DNA of 64,000 bases from Archegozetes longisetosus (GCA_018873245.2 JAEMBT020000006.1:19304-83303), one strand, 5' to 3'. Numbered from the stretch's first letter, positions 10,393 through 21,726 are shown. Program-made: numbers and translations. Notes: a model not told the origin generated them from the sequence alone.

Positions 10393-11071
10393 AATTTTTC
10401 ATCAACGTGGATAACTCTGTTTCCGACCTACTTTCGGAAATCCCAGAAGTTTCGCACTCTTCAATGCCACGTTCTATTTGTTTTGCCCTGTCTATGAATG
10501 CGTTCATAGTTTTAGGAGCATGAGACCGTAGCACTTTTGCAATATCAGGTTTCATTCCCTGATACATATACTCCATCATATCGCTTTCATTCATGCTATC
10601 ATCTAATTCGAGACACAAATCTCGTTTAGCAAGAATGTAATTATAAACGCTTTCGCCTAAAGCTTGTTTGCGACGTCTTAGTTCGCTGTGTAAATAGCTT
10701 TTGTGGTTAGTAGAAAGTAAGTCTGTGGTGATCAGATGTTTGAGGCTTTTCCAATCTGTTGGAGCATTTACGCCTGCACGCTTAACATTCTGGTCATACC
10801 ACAGTAGACCATAATCTCTAAGATATGTGGGAAATTTGCGCAACTTAGCAGCATCATCCCAATTATTTGCGTCTGCGTGATACTCGAATTCTCGTAGCCA
10901 CTTTACGAGTTCTCGGGTATCGCGACCTGTGAAAGGCTCTAATCTTAAGCTACTAGATGTAGTCATTGACATACGGACTACATCTGATACAATATCTTTA
11001 AGTTCATTAGCCATCAAAGCAGTCACTTCTAAACTAGATGTGAATAACTCAGATTGCCCTCTAATTGGCAT
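10349..11071 (-). CDS. Retrotransposon Gag (capsid)
   Basis: The 240-residue ORF has the pattern of the retrotransposon gag capsid domain. It has LEPFTGRDTRELVKWLREFE, then a Trp-rich helix region (DYGLLWYDQ) and LRRRKQALGESVYNYILAKR, followed by a YMYQGMKPDIAKVL segment. It is first in the element after the LTR and primer binding site, as expected for Ty3/gypsy. It would assemble the virus-like particle. It appears intact, unlike the rest of the element. Confidence 0.8.
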   Translation of the reverse strand: MPIRGQSELFTSSLEVTALMANELKDIVSDVVRMSMTTSSSLRLEPFTGRDTRELVKWLREFEYHADANNWDDAAKLRKFPTYLRDYGLLWYDQNVKRAGVNAPTDWKSLKHLITTDLLSTNHKSYLHSELRRRKQALGESVYNYILAKRDLCLELDDSMNESDMMEYMYQGMKPDIAKVLRSHAPKTMNAFIDRAKQIERGIEECETSGISESRSETELSTLMKNFGDMVQKSHSYFEE

Positions 11072-11308
11072 TTTAATAAAACTAAAAAAATCAAAGAAGT
11101 GTTTCTTTCCTTTATTTGTGTGTTGCTCCTCTGTGATTCAGTCGACGCAACCACCGGGAAGCCAATGCTGGTGACCAATTGCAGACACTGATTACGACCA
11201 CAGTACAAACCACACAATTTTAAGACAAAGGGTAAGAATTGACAACTTCATTCATACGTATAACTTCAATACAAACAACATTGATTTCTATACATCTTCA
11301 ACTCCTAT

Positions 11309-11324
11309 CCCAGCGGTGCCTCCA
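11309..11324 (-). promoter_or_regulatory. tRNA primer binding site of the LTR element
   Basis: On the minus strand TGGAGGCACCGCTGGGA follows the LTR end after a two-base gap. It begins TGG, as expected for complementarity to a tRNA 3' CCA end. The exact primer tRNA is not assigned. Confidence 0.7.
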
Positions 11325-11326
11325 AT

Positions 11327-12002
11327 TGTAAAGTCTGGATCTTTAATAGGAGCGTGTACGAAATCAATTTTTGAAATATAGCACTTTATTTAACATAACC
11401 ACAAATTACATAAGATTTCACAGGATTTTTAACACTGGAAGAAAGAGCAAAAAATTTAGGAAAAACACGACATTTTATAGGAACAATAGGCGGGTTAAGT
11501 TGAAAAATATTTTACAACAATAGGTTAAATCTTACAAGGTTAATAGCACATTTAGCTATGATTGGAAAATTGTATATTTAGGACATACTTAGTTAGGTTT
11601 TAAGAGATGAAATATGCTTACTATCAGCTGTCTTCATAACTTTTACAGTTGAGACAAGCATGTGAAGATTTCTTTTGTACAAATAAAAAAAGTAATCTTT
11701 AAGTCAGTAATAAATGTTGACATATAAGGTGAGTTATGAGAATTAGAGTTTAGAAATATAGGTTACTACAAAAATATTATGATATAGGTCTAATTAAGAA
11801 ACTAAGACGTTATTACAGTATTACCAACAAGAAGACAGACCCATATCAGTAGAATTGTAAGAATAATGCCGAATTTCGTGTATAAAGCGCGACCGGTTCT
11901 CCAGAAAGAGATTTCTAGCCACTCACTTGTACTCGATCTATCTATATATATATTTATTAAATATATATCCATTTACTGTCTTAGGGCTTTGGGGTCTTTA
12001 CA
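11327..12002 (-). repeat. LTR (676 bp) of the Ty3/gypsy-type element
   Basis: The segment is bounded by TGTAAAG and CTTTACA, a perfect 7-bp inverted terminus starting TGT and ending ACA, and sits right beside the primer binding site. On the minus strand it contains an AT-rich TATA-like stretch (near 11950) and an AATAAA-type polyadenylation signal (near 11387). The matching second LTR, expected below 8031, is not present: the foldback element occupies that side. The retroelement is therefore truncated. Confidence 0.75.
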
Positions 12003-12458
12003 AGAGTCAAAGGTCATTATATTAATTTCGAAATTTTTCCTTCTTACTGCTATCTAAATTTTTGAAATTAATTCTACTTATAAAAATAGACCAATTAGAA
12101 TTGTAAGACTCAAATCAATCCTTTTTGATAATCTAAAAAACTGATTTTTGTATTTACTAAAAATACAATAAAACACATCAAATTTCATTTTCTGTAATGT
12201 ATTATTACAATTTTTAAAATGTATCTAGTCCTTAATATTAGACAAAGACCCTTAGTTTATTTCTTTGTTTAAAAACAAAAGTTGATATTAGGTTGTGGAA
12301 AAAGTTTTGTCATAAATCTAAGCATAATTTTTGACACTATCTATTGTTGACAAATTTTTTCAAATCATAAACTTCAAACACAGGTATTGAACTCTAATTT
12401 AATGAACTAAAGAGCAATTTCAAATTAATCCTGATGATTCCTAGACACGCCTTTAAAC
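12003..12458. other. AT-rich region without recognisable gene
   Basis: I see only AT-rich sequence, and no open frame or repeat I can name. Confidence 0.5.
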
Positions 12459-12610
12459 AAAGAGCACATCCACCACTGTTTACTCTATGAGTTTGACCTC
12501 AAGAAAACCATAGCCGAAGCTCACGAAAACATCACTCGTGCATACCCAGAAACGATGACTCTCTATGCTTCTGGATATGAACAAGTGATGTATGTGAACA
12601 TCAGTTCAGC
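12459..12610 (+). pseudogene. mariner-type transposase N-terminal fragment
   Basis: A short open stretch reads a helix-turn-helix start like those of mariner-family transposases (KEHIHHCLLYEFDLKKT followed by IAEAHENI). It lacks the catalytic DDE/D domain and is flanked by AT-rich sequence, so it is a fragment. Confidence 0.5.
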
Positions 12611-12834
12611 AATAAATTATGTTTACATTAAATTTATTTTGTATCCGAATTTAAAATTTCATGTAAACTCGAGTTTTCCTTTATAATTTTTTCTTTAATT
12701 GTGATTTTATGATTTAAAAATTTTTTTATAAAACTGGGGTAGTTTTTCTTTATTATAAAAAACCGCATCAAAATTGAATAAGTAGTTCAAAAGTTATAAA
12801 GCTTTGTATCCATAAAGTTATTTTTCGTGCTGAC
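12611..12834. other. AT-rich spacer
   Basis: No gene or named repeat is seen between the mariner fragment and the DNA polymerase remnant. Confidence 0.5.
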
Positions 12835-15293
12835 TGTATGTAAGGGTGGGTATAAATTATATCGTGGAGATCATTGTGTTTCATCGTTTAATTAATATAT
12901 ATTCAACACCTTGGGCAAAATTGTGGAATCAAATAAAGGACAAGTTCATGTTGTGGCTCATAATCTTAGTGGATATGATAGACATTGGATTCTTAAAGAC
13001 ATCTTAGACCGTGAAATGCGTAACATCAAGCCTGTAATGAAGTGAACGAAACTAGTGAAAGTTGATGTAGCGAATGTGAGATTCATAGACTCGCTTCTAT
13101 TTTCCCAACAATCTTTATCCTCTTTATACAGAGCGTTTGGCCTCGAAGATACAGAGAAAGGACATTTCCTCATTACATCAACACACCAGAATATCAAGAC
13201 TTGGAGTGTTTGATTGGTACGTATGACCAAATGAAAGACAAAGGCGAGAAATTCAATCTTGAACAAAATTTAGAGAAATATAGTGTCAACGATGTGCTTA
13301 TACTTTTACAGTCAATTATGATTTTCGTCAATTGTTTAAAGCTAAAACAGGCCTCGATCTACTGAGTCGTGCTTTCATACTGGCTTCTGTTGTTCTCGAG
13401 CACTCTAGAGCAAACATATTGGAAGAGAAAACAATTGGTATAACCCCGATTGACAGCTATGGTTCACAGAGAACTAGTTCAAGATCAGTGACTACATGGC
13501 TCGATTACCAACAATACGCTGTTTTAAAGGAAAAAATAAGAGAATCCAGAATTGGTCCTTGTTTTGCACATGGATTCATAAATGAATCATATACTGACTC
13601 CGAAACTGGTATGACGTACGAAGCTATTGCGTTTGAATTCTAGGGTTGCTATTATCATGGTCATGAAATATGTAGTAATTACGATGTAAATAAAGCTCTC
13701 TCCACTCAAAAGAAAAAAGATTATGTTAAAAGGAATATTTATCTCGTGGACGTTTATGAATGTTAATTTTGGGACAAAACTAAATTTTTTGATGGTGAAA
13801 TGCTTAATGGCAGATATGATGAAGCTCTAGTGGAATACGTATTCCCTCGAAACAAACATTTGGAAGCCATCAAAGATAATGTTCTTCACTCCAACCCAAG
13901 AAAAGCACTTCATGGTGGTCGAACGAACAATTCAAATTTCGCATATAAAGTTCGCGAGAATAAAAGCATCCTCTACTACGACTTCACATCACTATACCCA
14001 TACGTACTTTCTAATCGATTATTTCCTTTAGGTCATCCTGAGGTAATTACTGATGAATTTGGAGATTTAGAACAATACTTTGGATTCGTTAGCTGTACAA
14101 TTCTTCCATTCAGTATTGAAGGAAAGTTAATGTTTCCGTTATGTCGTACTTGTGCTGAAAATCAAGTACAGATCACTTGTTACCATAGAGACGCGGATAG
14201 AGCCTTTACGGGAACTTTTAAACTTGTGAATTGTTGAAAGCGATAAGTTTAGGATATGAAGTCGCTGAAATCTATAAGATATTGCATTATCCCGATCAAA
14301 CTGATGGAATATATCGTGAATACTTCAGGACATGGCTCAAGACAAAGTCTGAGGCTAGTGGTTACCCGAAGGATAAAGTAACTGATGAACAGCGTAGACA
14401 ATGGATCGAAGAATTTTTCACACGGGAAAGAATTCAGGTAGATCTTAATAAAATTCAATATAATGCAGGTCTTAGATTCATCGCAAAACTTATGCTAAAT
14501 TCTCTATGGGGTAAACTGGCTCAAAGACCAAATCAGCCACAGACAAAAGTGATCAATAATTACACTGAGATGTGGAACTTAATCACCAATTCTCAAATCG
14601 AAATACTTGGAGAAACAATGATAAACGATATGTTGACATATAACTATCGTTATATTGAAGATAAAATCGCAAACCTGGTAATATCTCTGTGGCTTTAGCA
14701 GCTTTTGTGGCATCTTATGCACGTTTGAAACTTTATGATGAGATTGAGAAGATATAAAATAGTGGTCCTGGTGGCGTACTCTATTTTGATACAGGTAATA
14801 AATATATAATTAGATTGAAATAATTTTAATTCTGATATTAATTATTAGCTCATACAGATTAGATAATCTTCGTTCATAAAGAAAGAAACTTTAAACCAGA
14901 AGTTGCCACCTTTTTAGGAGAAATGACCGACGAAATAGCAGAAGAGTTTGGTTTAGGTGCGTAAATGATCAAGTTCTATACTTGCGGTCTCAAGACTTAT
15001 AATTATAAAGTTATCATACCAAACGGGAGTGAAGTAATCAAACTTAAAGCTAAGAGAGTCACTCAAACCATAGAGGCCAGTGAAATATTGGATTATGATC
15101 TGATTCGAAAAAAACGCTCTCTATAAAGTGGCTGGAAAACAAAACACTCCTAGTTATATTCCTCAAATGCAATTTAAAGCAGATAAAGAGCATGAGGTTT
15201 CAACATTGTTAATGGAAAGAAATTTCAAGTTACATCGAATAAGAGAACAGAGGGCAACAATACTTTAATATACGGTTATGTTGGTAAAGCATG
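12835..15293 (+). pseudogene. DNA polymerase B (protein-primed) of Polinton D, degenerate
   Basis: The recognisable order is exonuclease (HNLSGYDRHWI near 12960; RFIDSLL near 13080), polymerase motif A (YYDFTSLYPYV near 13975), motif B (KLMLNSLWGKLAQ near 14485) and motif C (YFDT interrupted by an intron near 14795). The usual C-terminal segments follow, with FYTCGLKTYNYKV near 14975. It has stops and frameshifts at about 13043, 13640, 13765, 14240, 14697, 14755 and 14865. It is a close relative of the polymerase fragment at 62341-64000. In a live element it copies the linear DNA from a terminal protein primer. Confidence 0.88.
14795..14857 (+). other. 63-nt intron inside the polymerase catalytic motif C
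   Basis: The sequence begins GTAATA and ends TACAG. Removing it brings the YFDT codons next to the following Asp of the DTD signature, while leaving it in destroys the motif. The length matches other short introns in this window (54-148 nt). It is therefore a plausible spliceosomal intron. Confidence 0.7.
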
Positions 15294-15839
15294 AGAATTT
15301 AAATCATTGTATATTCTATAATCATGTTCAGTGGAATTTATTGATTAAATTTCATATCATTTCTTAACTTGAAAACAAATTTAAGAGTCATGATAATCAA
15401 ATTTATTCATATAAATTTGAATTTATTTAATGTATTTTCTTCTTATGGTCCCTTTTATTGGTATTTCTACACTTAGCATTTTTGTTATTTTGTATTTTAA
15501 TGTTCATCTAAGTTTTAAAAGCTATAAGTAAAAACTGTTAAAAATGAGTAAAAGGAGATAAATAAGAGCTTATTAAAGTAAGTAAAAATTGTTTCAAAAT
15601 AAATTGATGCTTAATGCATAAAAATGTTTCAATAGACAAATACTGGTTAAAATAGAATAAAATTGGTAAGAAGGGAATAAAATTGCGTTAATATATAAAT
15701 AGAACATTTCGAAAAATAAAATACATAAAACCATAGCAATCAATTATCTAAATCAAAAGAGTTAAAATAAAATGTATAATTTATGAGAAGGAAAACCATC
15801 ACGAACCCAAAAGTAATGCTTATATCTATTCTACATTTG
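15294..15839. other. AT-rich intergenic region
   Basis: No credible gene is visible. The stretch is A-rich with repeated AATAAAATTGG-like words around 15600-15690. Confidence 0.5.
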
Positions 15840-16045
15840 ATGAAGTTGCAATTAAATTGCCCAAAATAGGCAAATTTAGGAACATTAAAGATGAGCCAAA
15901 GGCTGCTAGCCATTCGTGAAAATATAATAAGATCATAGACAAACCCATGCCTAACGATGAAATCTATGGGACCGTTAGTGAGGAAATAAATGAGTTAACC
16001 GAGTACTTTGTCAAACATTTTTGCACAAAGGATATCATGACTAAA
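15840..16045 (+). pseudogene. Partial copy of an unknown ORF (inverted copy of 16500-17190)
   Basis: This plus-strand stretch reads a protein-like segment (VAIKLPKIGKF, then EIYGTVSEEINELTEYF) with internal stops. The minus strand of 16500-17190 encodes the same segment, there split by a MITE. Together the two copies form an inverted repeat. Function unknown; the location beside the polymerase suggests a Polinton D gene. Confidence 0.5.
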
Positions 16046-16609
16046 TTTTTAGTTTCTTAACGCTTCTATTATCACTTGTAATTTTGCGTTTTAAGTTGCT
16101 TAAGTTTTTATTATTCTCAATGTCGCACAATTGAGCATATTCTGATTTTAATTTTAACCACTCAGAATTAGAACCATTTATTTTGATTCCTAGTTCTATT
16201 ATATCCATTATTAGAGGATTCTCGGTATTAAGAAAATGTTTAGCCACTTTGTGGCATTCTTGAAGGAACAAGGATCTGTGATGGACTTTCTCATTTATAT
16301 TCTCGATCCACATTTTTGCATGACAAAATCATGGAAAACGATATCACGCAGCAGAGTATGATTTTCCCGAGCTAATTTCTGATATAAATAGATAGCAAAT
16401 CCTTTAGGAATTTTACTATTTTCGGTCCAAGTAGGCCAGTAATATTTATATGCATGCTCTGAAGACTTAACAGCGTGAGCTAAATATTTATCATCTTTCG
16501 TTGCAAGATTTACATTACACTTAGTCATGGTATCCTTTGTCCAAAAATGTTTGACAAGTACTCTGTTAACTCATTTATTTCATCACTAACAGTCCTATAG
16601 ATTTCATCG
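16041..16609 (-). pseudogene. Unknown ORF near Polinton D, frameshifted
   Basis: Two overlapping frames (16295-16528 and 16041-16313) together read about 160 residues. Features are YYWPTWTENSKIPKG, a helical middle and a Lys-rich C-terminus (LKRKITSDNRSVKKLKI). A further upstream part is visible before the MITE at 16610 and continues after it, to about 17190. I do not recognise the family. The basic tail could indicate nucleic-acid binding or nuclear entry. Confidence 0.45.
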
Positions 16610-17091
16610 TTAACCCTTTGTCACAACTGTGGGGTAAAATGTTCCCAAGTTTAACTTTAAAAATCTCGCTAAAATCAACAGAATGTCCTCATTTCTTGAA
16701 AATTGAGCTATTCCTCAGTCATATATCTGACTATAAATCACAAAAATCCTGATTAATTTGGAATTATAACTTTATTTTAAAAAATTATTTTCTGGCAACA
16801 TGTCTCTGTAAGGACGAAATTCCCCCTAACATCGCAGTGCTTTGTGTTTACTATATGTGTCGCAGCGCTGTAATGTCTCTACTGGCAATTGAACCGCTGA
16901 TGACACTGTAGCAGATAATAACTAGAAATTAATTAATTAATTAATGAAAACATTGAAAATAAGGACTAACTTTGATTCTGAAAACATTCGGACTAACCTG
17001 GAACAGATATAAAGCGTGGAAGACGTGAGGTAACATTTTACCCCACAGTTAATTTTACGTTTTCAGAAGTTAAGTTGTGACGAAGGGTTAA
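16610..17091. mobile_element. piggyBac-type MITE 1 (TTAA-flanked)
   Basis: The element is bounded by TTAA and has terminal inverted repeats CCCTT(T/C)GTCACAAC and complement, then a second inverted block TGTGGGGTAAAATGTT. A TTAA target duplication with CCC-starting ends is the piggyBac signature. No transposase is present. It splits the unknown ORF on the minus strand, and a close relative lies at 22061-22544. Confidence 0.85.
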
Positions 17092-17267
17092 GCATGAGTT
17101 TGTCTGATCTTATTATATTTTCTCAAATGACTAGCAGCCCTTGACTCATTTTTGATGTTCCTGAATTTGTCATTTTTAGTAATATAATTGGAACGTAATC
17201 AACGCTCTGGATAGTGTCTAGTTTTACTTCTCTGGTGGATCGTCTAGTTGGTAGGGCCATAGCGTAC

Positions 17268-17560
17268 CTAAATAAAATCAAACTAAAGTAAAAATAAAAG
17301 TAGTTACTAAAATCAAGAATAGAATTAAAGAATTGGTCATTAAAATCTTAAATAAAGTCAAAAGAGGTGGTTACTAAAATCTAAAATAGTCAAAATAAAG
17401 GAAATGAATACTATATCTTAAAGATATAAGAGTTGGTTAATAAAATAAATAAATTGATCGCTATAACCTAAAGAAAAAAGCAATGATTTCTGAGGTCTTA
17501 AAATAAAATGAATGATTATTAAAATCTAATGGAAAGAGCAATAATGAGTGAAATCTAAGG
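17268..17560. repeat. Degenerate A-rich tandem repeat
   Basis: Words such as TTACTAAAATC and AATAAAGTCAAA recur with irregular spacing of about 25-45 bp. No coding potential is seen. Confidence 0.5.
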
Positions 17561-17647
17561 ATATCAGGTGACTAGAGTAATTTTCTATGAAACGAATAAA
17601 TGATAGGATGGCCAAGTCTCTTATAGCTCAAATTTGAACAAAAAATA

Positions 17648-19159
17648 GGTATAATGCAGAATCGGCATACAACCGGATCGTATTCAAATCAGGTTTTCTG
17701 GGAGTTTTCGAGGTCATAGAATTCATTTCTGGCGGTCACAAATGTCGGAAATCAATACTTCCGGTGAAACAAAAATGTCGAATTTTCGACTTTCAGTTCA
17801 ACTTTTCCTACTTTTTCTGGCATTTTCCGTGTTCCCCATGGCTGATAAACCAGACACTAACATTATCAAGGAAATTTGATCAATTAGTTCATTTCTAGTT
17901 TAACTCTACTTGGAGATGGAAAGTGCCTACAAAATCAGGAGATTGATGCGGCAATGCGGTGTGGAATAGCCAGAGGCTTGCCTACAGTGGTGCCAGCGAG
18001 TCGGGCTCATGTCTGAGACTCGCGCTTGTTCGAAGTGTCGTAGTAATATGACACTCTAGAACAAGCGAGCTGCTACTGCTGCTGGTATGCGCTGGCGTTG
18101 TCGCAAGTGTTCGAAGGAGCTCTCTATCACAAGTGAAACAGTATTTGAGGAGTCGCGTCTGCCCCTTGGGCAAGCGCTTCTCATTTACTATTTCGTCCAT
18201 TGCTTCTCTTGATCGCGAGGACGCGATTCGTGAGGCCAGTTTGGGCGACGGTGAGTTGTCACACCATACCGTTGGCTACTGGTACAAGATCTGTCAGGAG
18301 GCTTGCGCGGACTGGGTGGGCACTCGGGCGAATGATGGAAGATGGGTGGTGCGGGTTCGGTGGCCGAGGTCGATGAGGCCAAGATCGGCCACCGAAAATA
18401 TAACTGTCGGCATCTAGTCGAGAAATCCTTGGTGTTGGGAATCATTGATGTCCATACTGGGGAACTCAGAATCGAGTTGTCTTGATAACCGTCGGGACAT
18501 GGAGAAATTGTTGGACATTATTGGTCAACCTGTAAAAAGCAGAAACGGTGGTTATGACGGACTGCTGAAGATCCTACTATGGAGTGGACGCCCAAGGATT
18601 CAACCATCTTATGGCTAACCACTAGTGCCACTTTGTCGACCCCGACACCTGGGCTAACACAAAATAGATTGAGTTCTCCAGGCGGGAGATAAAGCACTGT
18701 ACAAACATCTCTGCGAATATTTTTGGCAACGTGACGTTAAACGTTGCGGTGCCGATTCATTCGTAGAAATTATTCAGTTGCTCAAGGTCTTGCTGGGACA
18801 TCACTAAGGAGGCGGCACCAAAATGGTCTTTATCAAGGCCTCGGGAAAGCAAGGGCATCTTGCTGAATAAAACTGACTAAAGTGGATAAAATCCAACCCC
18901 ACCTCCACGTGGTATCCAATATGTTTGGCTAGTTTGGGTCTCACCGTCATTCTCCGACTAAATCTGCCCATAGGTAACACGAAAAATCTCAAAAAAGTCA
19001 GAAAAGTTGAACCGGAAGTCGAAAATTCGAAATTTTGTTTTAACGAAAGTATTGATTTCCGACATTTGGGACCGCCAAAAATGCATTCTACGACCTCGAA
19101 AATCCCCAGAAAACCCGATTTAAATACGATCTGGATATGGGCCTATTCTGCACTATACC
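17648..19159 (+). mobile_element. Merlin-type DNA transposon, ~1.5 kb
   Basis: Long inverted termini of about 200 bp start GGTATAATGCAGAAT at 17648 and end with the complement at 19159. The shared interior includes TTTTCTGGGGAGTTTTCGAGG-like and ATGTCGGAAATCAATACTT blocks. The interior encodes a Merlin (IS1016-like) transposase remnant and is clearly more GC-rich than its surroundings. An 8-9-bp target duplication is not evident. Confidence 0.85.
17945..18830 (+). pseudogene. Merlin (IS1016-like) transposase remnant
   Basis: Reading across frames gives the zinc-ribbon start CSKCRSNM and RWRCRKC. Then come EESRLPLGQALLIYYFVH, a HHTVGYWYKICQEAC helix, the catalytic Asp block AEVDEAKIGHRKYN (near 18370), and FGNVTLN/HSFVEIIQL-like C-terminal remnants. 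Several stops and frameshifts break it (near 18050, 18230, 18320, 18480 and 18610). The family recognition is firm; the gene is dead. Confidence 0.82.
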
Positions 19160-19559
19160 CCAATTGTTTTATTTAAGCCTGAATTTAAAATAGATTTATC
19201 TCAAAATGGTTTTGGTGAATTGTATAAAATATTTGGCTTTGAACCTCAAACAATCGCACAATTAAAAGCTGAAATAAGTTTAAAGCAGATATTACGAGAG
19301 GTGTTGATAGAGTACTAATTCATTGTTCCATAGTTGGAGGAACTTATGAAAATACATTTGAATGTGATGTAATTTAGTTTTGTTGCTAATGTGGCACCTG
19401 GCTCAATTCTTGATATTCAACCCTTTCATCCAATTCATCTCCCTTTGAAGGAAAAAACAATAAGAAAAATTAAAATTAGAATAACAGATCCAGTGACAGG
19501 CTTATTGACTTGAATGGTCAGAATCTAGATTATTTGTTAAATATTCGCTCTAATAAATG
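19160..19559 (+). pseudogene. Penton-like minor capsid protein, C-terminal fragment (Polinton D)
   Basis: The reading frame shows conserved C-terminal blocks of the Polinton single-jelly-roll capsid protein: FGFEPQT, ITRGVDRVLIHCSIVGGTYEN near 19300, NVAPGSILDIQPFHPIHLPL near 19400 and KIRITDPVTG near 19490. It carries at least three frameshifts or stops. The N-terminus is missing at the Merlin insertion point. The whole family appears as intact 242-residue genes at 47595-48323 and 54595-55323. Confidence 0.8.
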
Positions 19560-20400
19560 ATTGTTACAAAACACAGAAAGTTGTATTACAAAAAAAGGTT
19601 TAGGAATAGGATTTGTTAACCCTTCGAAGGAACTGTGGGGTCTTATTTGTCCTAACAATACTTTGAAATTCTGGTAAAACAAACCATAAATGCAAAAAAT
19701 CTAAAAAAACTCTGTATTCTATCACAAACTATTTCTTAACAAAACTACATAATTGTCATTTTAATATTACTTATTATTAAAATTCTAAAAATAAATAAGT
19801 AAAGCAAAGTCTGGTGTCGTACCCCACCTTTCTATTCACGTAACTTTTTTTCGTAATATATTTCAATGCAATTTGGATGAACCCAATAAGAGAGGGGTTA
19901 ACTGTGATGTCAAATGTTATGACTTGGATACAATAGGATATGTGAATGGAATGGTATGGTATTTTTGTTTAGCCCTTGAGTTCTACGCATAATAAGCGCA
20001 GATTCATCCATGAAAGTTCCCGCGATTTTTTGACTTCATCTTTCCCTTTAAGTGATTCTAAACACAATTCCTTCGAAGGATTAATAAAGAAATACGTGCT
20101 AATGGCATATTCACTGATACAATAAAAATGTCAGGTAAAAAACTATGGATAGCTGGAAAAACATAATTTAAAAATCAGATTCTTCCAAATCTTAAAGTTG
20201 CTGCTAAACATGGACTAAAAAGTGGAAAAGAGTTAATCGAAGATAATAAGAAAGAAATTAGAAAAATTATGAGTGAATAATCAAAAACTTTACTCAAAAA
20301 CTTGATAAGCAAATCAGGCGATAATAAAAAAGTCATATCTGATACAAAGAATGAACTTAGAAATATTATCGGTAAAAATAAACAATTCAGCAGAATAGTC
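19560..20400 (+). pseudogene. Small basic virion-type proteins, split by a MITE (Polinton D)
   Basis: A short glycine-rich frame (KKGLGIGFV) reaches the TTAA of a MITE and continues after it, with MSGKKLWIAGK, ending near 20160. It is followed by Lys-rich frames (LKSGKELIEDNKKEIRKIM, ending 20280, and a related repeat to about 20400). The position between penton and hexon fits a small core protein. The exact family is not assigned. Confidence 0.45.
19616..20084. mobile_element. piggyBac-type MITE 2 (TTAA-flanked)
   Basis: TTAA at both ends with terminal inverted repeat (C)CCTTCGAAGGAA and its complement. It belongs to a different subfamily from the elements at 16610 and 22061, but has the same TTAA and CCCTTCG start. 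No transposase. It interrupts a small Polinton ORF. Confidence 0.8.
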
Positions 20401-20489
20401 TAGAAATCTTAAACAAGTTACTTTACGGTGAAGGTATTAAAGTTATAAGAAATTCTAACCGTAAAAGGTAAGTTTTTTTTTAATAAATG

Positions 20490-21400
20490 ACAGCTGAAAT
20501 TCGCAACAGAGTCGCTCATGAGGACTTCGTCTGAATTAAATCATTGTATTTGAACATTTTTGAAAGTTCTATAGTAAATAATTCAACAGAATTTTATGAA
20601 TATGTAGAATATCGTGAAATTAATGTTGAAGTTAAAGCTCTTGGAAAATATAAAATACCTGCAAACGATTAAATGTGTGGATTCACCCTCACAATAGTTA
20701 TCTTCATTTGCGAGGAAAAGTATTAAAGTCTGACGGAACTGATTTATCGTCAAACGACAAGATAACATTAACTAATAATGGATTTAATCTGTTCAATACT
20801 GCAAATTATAGAATTGGAGATAGAGAAATAGAAAGCATAGATTATGTTGGTATTAGAACAACTGCTTTGAATTTAGTAGAGTTTTCAGATGATTATGCAA
20901 AAAGTGCATCGAGTAATATGTTTAGGTTCAGAGATACAGCTGATTCAACTGTAAAAAATAGATTTATCTATGATTCGTCTGACAAGAACTCAAAACTTAG
21001 AGTCTGATACAAAACTGGAAGACTTGGTTAAAAAAATTTAAGCTAATTATGATTTCAATGAAGGATTTGTTGAAAGATGGAAGTTAACAAAACAAAGCAA
21101 GCAAATTAGTATGTTCTTACAACTCAATAGATTGTTGGATTCTGTAAAGATATCAACAGAGTATTAGAGGATTACCTCATGAGATTGAACTTGAAAGAAA
21201 CATTGATGATAACATAATTCATAGATCTGGAACAGGTTCTTATAAATTTGAAGTCTCACATCTTTCTTGGTTTGTTCCAATTGTTACAGCATCGTTAATA
21301 ACAATGGTAAAACTTGAACCTATTTAGCTACTGGTGCTGCAAATTCTTTATATTGGGAATCATATAATGCTAACTTAGCTCTGAGCGAAAGATTGCTCAC
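20490..21400 (+). pseudogene. Hexon-like major capsid protein fragment (Polinton D)
   Basis: The clearest stretch (20675-21007) reads WIHPHNSYLHLRGKVLKSDG, then LTNNGFNLFNTANYRIGDREIE. It aligns by pattern with the LPSKSLLTIEGKLVKSDG and VNNGVMFLFDRIEYQIGDKVIE blocks of the 429-residue hexon at 48353-49642. Later blocks (LPHEIELERN, HLSWFVPIV) follow in other frames. Stops and frameshifts at about 20668, 21007, 21040, 21165 and 21325. It would form the double-jelly-roll capsid shell. Confidence 0.75.
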
Positions 21401-21406
21401 TTAGAA

Positions 21407-21670
21407 TTGAACCAAGAGCTGGAAATACTTATGTTAACCAGTTCTCAAATAAATCATATATTAGAACATAGGAAACAAAATAAATGTGCTGTTACAAAAT
21501 TATATAAAACTCAATTAGAAAAAAGTGGAGGATTTCTTTCATTATTACTTGGATTAGCTTCTGCTGCTGCACCTTTTATAGCTAGAGCTGCTGTTACTGG
21601 TGCTCTAGGTTATGCTGGAAACAAAATTGCACAAAATGTTATGGGAAAAGAAACCATAAAGAAAGATTGA
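21407..21670 (+). CDS. pX-like virion protein (Polinton D), 87 aa
   Basis: The N-terminal half has the LTSSQINHIL-HRKQNKCAVTKL pattern seen in Polinton pX-type proteins. The C-terminal half is a long Gly/Ala-rich hydrophobic segment (GGFLSLLLGLASAAAPFIARAAVTG, only partly quoted) ending basic. Such proteins resemble the membrane-active or core peptides of adenovirus-like virions. It sits between hexon and protease, the expected place. The start could be the internal Met at about residue 9. Confidence 0.6.
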   Translation: MNQELEILMLTSSQINHILEHRKQNKCAVTKLYKTQLEKSGGFLSLLLGLASAAAPFIARAAVTGALGYAGNKIAQNVMGKETIKKD

Positions 21671-21726
21671 GAAGTTTATCTAAGTGGAAAGGAACCAAAA
21701 AGATATTAAAATTATTTTGTTTTTAA

